DNA of 64,000 bases, from NCBI GenBank assembly GCA_033297205.1, contig MU859164.1:1-64000 (forward strand), written 5' to 3'. Under the pieces are notes generated by a model. The model made no database searches, had not been told where the DNA came from, and was given only the letters and a program-made list of their open reading frames with translations. Numbering within the stretch: the first letter of the stretch is position 1; the number at the start of each line of letters is the position of its first letter. Position numbers and translations under genes: made by a program. This document shows positions 56,910 through 64,000 of the stretch, one piece after another. The DNA comes from Pseudoneurospora amorphoporcata (lineage: Eukaryota; Ascomycota; Sordariomycetes; Sordariales; Sordariaceae).

Positions 56910-57481
56910 GTCGGCCAGAAGATATTTGCATTGTCATGAAGGTGCGTATTTGCTCCTCAGCTAGGTGGATAGCAGGAAATATGCGCATGGCGTGATGTGA
57001 CCGACTCGGAGGCAGTCACAGTTGAGCTAGCCATAAAGAGTGCGCATCCGAAGAATCCTCCAGCAATTCGAGTTTCTTGGCCATACCCTCCTTTGGCGAA
57101 TCCGAGTGGTCGAGAGAGGCGACAGTGAAGAAAAAGCTGCCCGATAGCTTGGGTTCGGTCAAAATGTCTTGACTGGTTTGGGCCTCGAGTGAAGTGATTG
57201 CGGGGCCCAATGGTAGCTCGATGCTGAGCAAGCTGGGATGGCCTGGCTTGTATAAATCCTTTTGGCTGGGCATAAGACCGCCATGGAACCCGCATTTTCA
57301 AGCACGTTGCCACTGATTTGAACTTGGGATGTCGCTGTTCGAGAATTGATCGATTCTTGGTGCCAAGTGTGAAGGACAACGACAACAAGGACGGCGGCCG
57401 TTCTTCGACGATACCCGACACGATCCGGCGTGTCCGCCAGCGAACGGTGTCCGGCATCCGAAGCCGTGAGCCAAGACCGCC
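56910..57481. other. intergenic, promoter side of member 6
   Basis: Minus-strand ORFs (up to 166 codons, 56957-57457) lack domains. The right end is the probable promoter of the gene at 57482. Confidence 0.5.
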
Positions 57482-58805
57482 ATGTCCAACACTACGAGCA
57501 CCGACCCGAGGGTAACGAGGGCGTTACAGGCTGGGCGAGTTCCGGAAAATATCACCACTGCCTGGCTGGAGGAATCCCGAGATGATTCTGCGATTGGCGC
57601 CATCATTTTTGTCACCATCTTGACGGCCGTCATTGTACTAAGTCGGATTGCCTCAAGAGTCCTTGTGCTGAGGCGCACAGGACTTGATGATTGGTTGGCG
57701 CTACTGGGTCTGGTGAGTGCTTCTACCAACCCACACAATTTGACAGCAAGACTCTGACCATTCAACATACAGGCCCTGCTTATAGCGTTTGTAGTGTTGG
57801 GTATCAAACTGATCAACATCGGATCGGGGAGGCACTATGAGTACATCATGTACGTGCTGACGCCGGAGGAGGTGGACCTTAGTGAGATCTGGGACTTTGC
57901 GGCACACATTGTCTACACGATTGCATTGGTGATGTGCCGTATGTCGGGTTTGGCCTTTTACCACCGTATCTGCGGCATCCACCGCGGATTCCGACTGGCG
58001 ATCCGGATCCTGATGGGCGTCTTGGTGGCGGGGTTCCTGCCGCAGCTGTTCCTCATCATCTTCCACTGTCTCCCAGTGACAGGGCTCTGGCCATACGACT
58101 GGCAGAAGGATGTCGAGAAATACAAGTGCTTGCAATGGGGGGTCGTGTACAGTGTCAACTCGGGCATGTCGCTTTTTTGCGACGTATTACTCTTTGGCAT
58201 CCCGCTGGCCATGATTTGGATGCTTGATCTACCGCGCAAGCGGAGACTGCAGTTGGCCTGTATCCTGCTCCCAGGTATCTTGTAAGTCTACCACCAGCTC
58301 GTCAAAATTTTGAGGTTTGTTGGCTGACACGACGTGACCTGACAGGGTTATTGGCATCTCGATTGCTCGTCTGGTGCTCGTTATCGAAGGTCAGTGGGAA
58401 ATGGACATGTCGTGGACGTACAACCCCATGTTGGCGGTCGAGGTGTCGGAAATCGGAGCGACCTTGATCTCGCTGTCGATCCCTGGCATCAAGCCCATGT
58501 TCGACAAGTTCATCGGGAGAACGGTCCAAGATTCCAATACCGGAGGACAGTCTGGATACTCGACCAAGGGCAGGGGGACCAGGGGCACATCCATAACGCT
58601 GCGCGACCTCAGCCTGCGACCCCAGCACCACAACAAGCTGAGCTCCAACAGCGACTGCACGTATGACGCCACCAAGAGCGGTAACCGGGACGACGACGGG
58701 ACAGGCAGCACCGAAGGCATCATGGTGCGGGTGGACTTTGACTTGACCATGGATAACGGCGAGACGAAGTCGCAGCACCGGGGGTCCAAGGCTCTCGAAG
58801 CATAA
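57482..58805 (+). CDS. rhodopsin-domain (Pth11-like) membrane protein, member 6, divergent (399 aa)
   Basis: Exons 57482-57712, 57773-58281 and 58346-58805. Phases are 0 and 2; donors are GTGAGT and GTAAGT, and acceptors both ACAG. About seven hydrophobic segments. The first ('AIIFVTILTAVIVLSRIASR') is followed by 'RTGLDDWLALLGL', the DDW motif of the family. Later landmarks are 'MCRMSGLAFYHRICG', 'PQLFLIIFHCLPVTGLW', 'LFGIPLAMIWMLDLPRKRRLQ' and 'ISLSIPGIKPMF'. A polar tail of about 90 residues ends the protein. The N-terminus has an NTT glycosylation sequon, consistent with an outside N-terminus. It lacks the phase-0 second intron of members 1-5 and diverges in sequence, so it is an older relative. 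Confidence 0.92.
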
Positions 58806-60047
58806 TGTGCCATGGGGGAAATAGATGCGGATTTGTTGACGTAAGCCTTGTTGGGTGTTGGGTGTGTTCTTGATTAGCTCTGGTTAGCTTTCTTGCGTGT
58901 GTTGATTATTTATCGTACGTCTTGGTTTTCCCGAGGCATGTCGAACACGATATGGGCAATGAGTACTGAATAATGGATGTGGACAAAAAGATGGATGTTT
59001 ATCAGTTGGATCAAAATATACCTTGTGCGTGTAATTGCCACGGTGGGCATCATCGCGAACCATGGAGGCTGGGGAGCTGGGACGCATGTCATGAAGGTTG
59101 GTTGGCGGAGTCCATGATCTTTGCGTAGAGGTCGGAATTGATCGATTTGATGCGAAAGCGTTTTAGCGTTGAGAGCACGGGCCATTTGATCAAATGCCTG
59201 CCAGCAGTGGTACGTTTTCATTTGCGGCAGTGCCCTGCCCCTGGTTCTAGGCTTCTTACTTCAACTCCCTGGTCCAAGCTCCAAGCATCCTCACATGGAA
59301 ACATGAACGCTCAACGCCGCACCGGCACCGAGGAATTGAAGGAGCGGGTGGCCACTAGGCACGATTGAAAAATCACGCTTTTACTTAAGTGAGTTTGGAA
59401 GAAGGCGTGGCCAGTGGGGAGTGAAATTTCCGCCTGAGGTTTTTCTTCGTCTTGGTGCGAATGGTTGCGCCAGGGGAAAACTCGATGCCAGTGGCCAGCG
59501 CCTGTTAGTGCCCCCCTCACCAACCCGGCTCTCCACGCCGCCGAGAAGTCTGGACAGGGACAGCCCACCTAACGCAACCCACTATACTACAACCACAGTG
59601 CACAACTCCACTGCGATTACAGGGGACGGGAGAAACAGCGCCCTGGGGTACCTTAGGGGGCCCGGGGTCTAGGGGTCTCTGGGACCCTTGGAAGATCCCG
59701 CCCGACCAATCCTTCCCCCCACCCGCAGCACGCGATGCCCTAATCAGTGGGATTCCATTCGTAGGCGACATCTCGGCTGGAAATCCCGTCGGATATAGCA
59801 TGCCTACCCTGGCATCATCACTTTTTTGAGGTACACTATTCTAGGTACCTACACTACTCCCACCAGGTCCCAGGTCTTTCGCACTCGCATCACTGAGCTT
59901 CCAATCTCTCCATCATGGCTTCGATAACGTAGGTAGCTAGCTTTTATATATCCACAACACTCGTCCCGTCTTTTTGTCTTTGTTTTCTTTTCTTTCCAGC
60001 CGTTTGTTTGCGCATCAACCATCGACAGACACATCACCAAACAGACG
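58806..60047. other. intergenic, amidase promoter side
   Basis: No gene recognised. A TATATA-type word lies at 59943-59950, about 100 bp before the amidase ATG, followed by a T/C-rich tract ending in CCAG at 59999. The stretch GTAGGT (about 59930) to CCAG could instead be a 5' UTR intron. Confidence 0.55.
59943..59950 (+). promoter_or_regulatory. putative TATA box of the amidase gene
   Basis: TTTATATA about 100 bp upstream of the ATG, ahead of a pyrimidine-rich tract. Would be invalid if this stretch is a 5' UTR intron. Confidence 0.35.
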
Positions 60048-61866
60048 ATGCCTGTCCTCAAGAGCTGGCTAGCCGCCGCTACGGCCATTGGCATGTGCCT
60101 GGGTGCTGCCCTCCCCAACCCTTCCATCGAGGATATCAAGATCCTCAAGGAGAAGAGCGTGCGCAGCAACATCCTTTTCCCCGTCCTCCCCTGCGGCAGC
60201 TTCCAGCTCGAGGAGGCCACTATCGATGATATGCAGGCTGCCATGAACAATGGCACTCTCACCTCGGTCCAGCTTGTCGGTTGCTATGTCCTCCGTACTT
60301 TCCAGACTGATTTCTACATCAAGTAAGCAACGGCTGCCCTTCTTAAATCACAGTCATCTCCACAAAAAGTCTGACCGACGGCATAGCTCCCTCCTCCAGT
60401 TCAACCCTGATGCCTTATCCATCGCTGCTGAGATGGACGCTGAGCGTGCCGCCGGCAAGGTCCGCGGTCCTCTTCATGGTATCCCCTTCACTGTCAAGGA
60501 CAACATTGCCACCAAGGACCAGATGGAGACCACTGCTGGCTCGCTGGCTCTTGTCGGCAGCGTTGTTCCCCGTGATGCCCACGTTGTCGCCAAGCTCCGT
60601 GAGGCCGGCGCCGTTCTGTTCGGCAAGGCTACCCTCTCCGAGTGGGCCGATATGCGCAGCAACAACTACTCCGAGGGTTACTCTGCCCGCGGTGGCCAGT
60701 GCCGCTCTGCTTACAACCTGACCGTCAACCCTGGTGGTTCCTCCTCCGGGAGCGCCGTTGGTGTCGCTGCCAACGCCATCACCTTCTCCCTCGGTACCGA
60801 GACCGATGGCTCCGTCATCAACCCTGCTATGCGCAACAACATTGTCGGCTTCAAGCCCACCGTTGGTCTTACTTCCCGTGCCGGTGTCGTTCCCGAGAGC
60901 GAGCACCAAGATACCATTGGCACTTTCGGCCGTACTGTCGCTGATGCTGTCTATGCTCTTGATGCCATCTACGGTGTTGATGAGCGCGACGAGTACACCC
61001 TCGCCCAGGACGGCAAGACCCCCAAGGACGGCTATGCGTCGTACCTCACCACCCAGGATGCCCTCAAGGACGCCGTCTTCGGTATTCCCTGGAACAGCTT
61101 TTGGCGTTACGCCGACCCCGAGCAGGTCCGCCAGTTGACCGCCCTCATCAAGCTCATTGAGGATGCTGGTGCCACTATCATCAACGGCACTGAGATTACC
61201 GACCATGAGAGAATCGTCAGCCCTTACGGCTGGGACTGGGATTATGGCACCAACCGCGGCTACCCCAACGAGTCCGAGTACACCGTCGTCAAGGTTGACT
61301 TCTACAACAACATCAAGACTTACCTCTCCGAGCTCGAGAACACCGAAATTCGCTCGCTCGAGGATATCGTCCAGTTCAACTACGATAACGACGACACTGA
61401 GGGTGGCCACCCCTGGCCCCAGGGTCACCCCGCCTTCTACTCTGGTCAGGATGGCTTCCTCGCTTCCCTCGCCACCAAGGGTATCAAGGACGAGACTTAC
61501 TACCAGGCCCTCAACTTCACCCAGTCCTCCTCCCGCAACGGCATCGATGACGCTCTTACCTACAAGGGCAAGAAGATCTCTGGTCTCCTTGTTCCCCCTG
61601 ATGTCGCTCAGGCTCCCCAGATCGCTGCTCAGGCCGGCTACCCCATGATCACCCTTCCCGCCGGTACCCACTCCGCCAGCGGTATGGGCATTGGCCTCGG
61701 CATCATGCAGACTGCCTACGGTGAGGCCGAGCTCGTCAAGTGGGGTTCTGCTATTGAGGACCTCCAGAAGTCCACCAACACTCCTTATAAGCGCACCCTT
61801 CCCCAGTGGAGGGATTTCCAAACGAAAAACATCCCCGTCTACAACGTCTACGAGGGTTCCGATTAG
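60048..61866 (+). CDS. secreted amidase of the amidase-signature family (584 aa)
   Basis: Hydrolyses an amide bond; the substrate is unknown. Exons 60048-60322 and 60387-61866. The intron starts GTAAGC, has a CTGAC branch and is in phase 2. The N-terminus has a short hydrophobic, Ala/Gly-rich segment ending GAALP, a likely signal peptide. The catalytic triad is visible: Lys in FTVKDN (about 129), the cis-Ser in GGSSSGS (about 208-214), and the nucleophile Ser in TDGSV (about 234). 'GFKPTVGLTSRAGVVP' also matches the family. Strong C-ending codon preference and a promoter-proximal T/C tract suggest high expression. Length fits fungal amidases. The long antisense ORF across it is a codon-bias shadow. 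Confidence 0.95.
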
Positions 61867-62695
61867 ACATTCTTGTTTCTCGTTATCCCACTTTCCTAGT
61901 CATGTTGTTTGAATCATCAGCATATCATCGAGCGACTCAAGTCTAGTCATGTGAGAAGATGGAGTTAAGCGGTTGATTGAGTACTGTCGCATACTTTGGA
62001 AGATGCATATTAGGCTGGATATACCCGTACCCTCCGCGTTCAGTTGGATGTATAAACTTAAATTTTAATGTGTAGAACCTCGTCCCGCAACCTGCATGTG
62101 TTGTCATTGTCCCACTTGGTTCTCGTATGCTCTCGTTTGGATATACCAATGAAATGGATGCAGAGCGTTCCTGTTGTTGTTTTAAACTCGTCGTATCTCA
62201 TACCGCCTGGATTTATATTCTTTCATGGCATCTACAGGATACATCTGGCACCACAACTTCATACGCCACTTCCCAACGACCGAATTGCCAGCTTCGGTTA
62301 TTTGTACCCTTTTGCAGGCGACTACGGCAGTTTGGTTGAAGTGGTTCATTATTGTCCATGACATATCTACCTTCGACATTGCTACTCTCGTTGAGCGCGT
62401 GCCACTATCCTAGAACATTACAGCCCTTCAACTACAATTACATCTTCTCATTTTACATCCTTCTTACAAGTCAAAAAGGTATCTCACAGTCACACACCAA
62501 GATTCAACAATTTGATGCATTAAGAAACGAATGGCTCCACTCAACTCTCAACAGTCGTTTGAACAAACATTATCAAAATTACTAAAAGAAATGAAGCAGG
62601 CTGAGTTACCTACCTAACCAGCTATGTTTAATGGGGCGCAAAAGATAAAAGAAAGAATAGGACAAAAGAAATGGAAAAAAAGAAAAAGAAAAATA
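61867..62695. other. intergenic, amidase 3' flank to 5S rRNA
   Basis: AT-richer than the gene. No recognised ORF. The A-rich tract at about 62671-62695 lies downstream of the minus-strand 5S gene and provides its oligo-T terminator. Confidence 0.6.
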
Positions 62696-62814
62696 ACATA
62701 CAACACCAGGGATTCGCTGGTCGTCACCGACCCAACTACTAGTCTGGCCCTCACTGGCTTATCTATGGGAGAGCGGACGGGATCCCGAGTTTTCCAGTGG
62801 GTATGGTCGTATGT
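62696..62814 (-). rRNA. 5S ribosomal RNA (119 nt), dispersed copy
   Basis: On the minus strand it starts ACATACGACCATACCCACTG and ends with GGTGTTGTATGT, so the two ends pair to form helix I. The middle contains the conserved GGATCCCGTCCGCTCTCCC and the internal control region words GGGCCAGACTAGTAGTTGGGT (quoted in parts). I recognise the sequence as the common 5S type of Neurospora and relatives. It is a single gene outside the rDNA, as is usual in Sordariomycetes. Oligo-T follows immediately. Confidence 0.97.
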
Positions 62815-63593
62815 GATTGATTCTTGCTAAAGCAAGAGGTTATAAGTTGATTAGGGTATTCGCAAGTGACAAAACTGAAGCGTCAACTCACACTCATTGT
62901 TGCCTGTCGTCCGGGTACCACCAATGATGACGCTACAAAGTGGCTCAGGCGAAGATGATGACATGATGAAGAAAAGGAAGGAAGAAAGAGGAGGAAGCTA
63001 CACGTGGGTGGGTCACGGTGGATGGGAAAAGGGCTGGGTTTTCTTATGCGATGGGATGACAGGAACCAACAACACCAGATGGGATGGAAGAGGACAAGAT
63101 CAGATTGAATGGTAACGCTAGGTACTGTCTATCTGGCAGCTGATAGCATAGCATGCTGCCATCGCAACGGTAGTGAGTGTGCTTCAGCAGTGAGATTTTG
63201 GGTCTCCAGGGGGGCAAAAGATCCGTGGTGAGATGGAAGTCATGGACATGGAAGGCAGGTCACGTCGTAGGGGCTGAAAGATATCAGATACGATCCGTTC
63301 ATGCATTCTTTAAATTTTCTTTCTTTTTTCTTTAAGATCCGATCAAACATTGCATCAGATCATCAGACGAGACCCATTCACATCTAGGTAGGTAAGTAAG
63401 ATGGCATCATCATCAAAAATCGCTTGCTAATATTTTCGCAATTCGCATCCAAAGCAGATCTAGCCAAGGTAACTCTCGTTAACTAACTCGACATCAATCA
63501 TTTCACCCATCAACCTCTATCCAGGGCAGACCAGACATCCTTCCCAACACACTAAAACCGAGCTTCAGACAGTTGAACAAGGGTCGACCCCGC
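62815..63593. other. intergenic, nothing recognised
   Basis: No supported ORF. Probably holds the 3' UTR of the gene at the right edge. Confidence 0.6.
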
Positions 63594-64000
63594 TTAAGCA
63601 ACGGTACCAGAAACAGTAGCATCGACCTCATCGCAAACGACCTTCCTCCAGGTATAGATCTCGCCAATCACCCAGGTGGGGCTAGGGCCCGTGGTCTCAT
63701 CGGTGCAGGTAGTCTGGATGGTGGTTGAGCCGGAGGCGGTGTAACTGTTTTTTTCCCCGTCAGTATTCATTTGCAGCCCAAGTGGTGGGTGGGTAAGGGT
63801 AAACTCACGTCTCATCCCCAGCAACAACAGTCTCGCTCAGCACCAGCGTGCCGTCAGTCCTGTTATACTTGAAGCTGGCCGCGCTGCCCTCGGGCGCGCC
63901 CTCGGGCGCGGTGCACTGGTACTCGATCTCGCCGTAGAAGAAGTCGTTCAGACGGTTGGAGGCGGTGTTGCACGAGTAGACCAGCTCGGTCTTGTCGGAG
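63594..64000 (-). CDS. small cysteine-containing protein, 3' part only
   Basis: Two exons are visible: 64000-63809 (runs off the window) and 63744-63594. The intron starts GTGAGT, has a CTGAC branch and ends ACAG, in phase 2. About 114 residues are present, with four Cys (in YSCNT, YQCTA, TTCTD, VVCDE), an N-glycosylation sequon (NRT) and alternating Thr/Ser/Tyr residues typical of small beta-rich secreted proteins. It may belong to a fungal small secreted protein family such as the AA1-like group, but I cannot confirm it. The start and any signal peptide lie outside the window. Codon use is strongly C/G-ending, indicating a real, expressed gene. Confidence 0.78.

Noticed and set aside
60415..61821. 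468-codon minus-strand ORF across the amidase gene
   Set aside because: Shadow of strong C-ending codon use in the amidase; composition is Gly/Val/Leu-rich without domains.
1..64000. CRISPR arrays, bacterial operons, ribosome binding sites
   Set aside because: The window is eukaryotic nuclear DNA with introns; no regularly spaced repeats were seen.
1..64000. Full-length transposase, reverse transcriptase or LTR pair
   Set aside because: I found none of the expected catalytic motifs. All mobile elements seen are non-autonomous.

Overview
The window is nuclear DNA from a filamentous ascomycete, most likely a Sordariomycete close to the Sordariales. The evidence is short introns (about 50-130 nt) with GTRWGT donors and CTRAC branch sites, a class I hydrophobin, an RNA-silencing RdRP, NACHT-ankyrin (NLR-like) genes, and one dispersed 5S rRNA gene of the Neurospora type. 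Species is not assigned. Genes are sparse, and long intergenic stretches carry small non-autonomous transposons. The far left end is C/G low complexity and there is one assembly gap (N x 10 at 49187-49196).

Layout. 0-8.4 kb: split tRNA-Asp, a TA-flanked MITE, a hydrophobin, tRNA-Lys and a GNAT-like acetyltransferase. 8.7-19.2 kb: two paralogous, head-to-tail NACHT-ankyrin genes. Both are broken as sequenced, and the first also carries a MITE in its first exon. 20-26.5 kb (minus strand): an EthD-like/alpha-beta hydrolase fusion and a 1354-residue RNA-dependent RNA polymerase with a C-terminal RGG tail. 29-33 kb: a MetE-like methyltransferase, a P450 relic and a frameshifted membrane protein. 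34-47 kb: a cluster of five related rhodopsin-domain (Pth11-like) membrane protein loci, three intact and two decayed, sharing one exon/intron plan, with two MITEs between them. A sixth, divergent member lies at 57.5 kb. 48-54 kb: a truncated P450, the assembly gap, tRNA-Gly, tRNA-Asn, a decayed small-protein locus and an F-box protein. 57-64 kb: rhodopsin-domain protein, a secreted amidase, 5S rRNA and the 3' part of a small cysteine-containing protein running off the edge.

Interpretation. Conserved housekeeping-like genes (RdRP, MetE-like, amidase, tRNAs, 5S) alternate with fast-turnover families (NLR, Pth11-like receptors, P450) in several stages of decay. I see no coherent biosynthetic cluster. 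The most notable structures are a four-copy TA-flanked MITE family, one copy of which sits exactly in frame inside an NLR first exon, and the receptor-like cluster showing birth-and-death evolution. Intron and exon boundaries were placed by eye from splice consensus and frame, without transcripts. Pseudogene calls resting on single-base frameshifts could partly reflect consensus errors.
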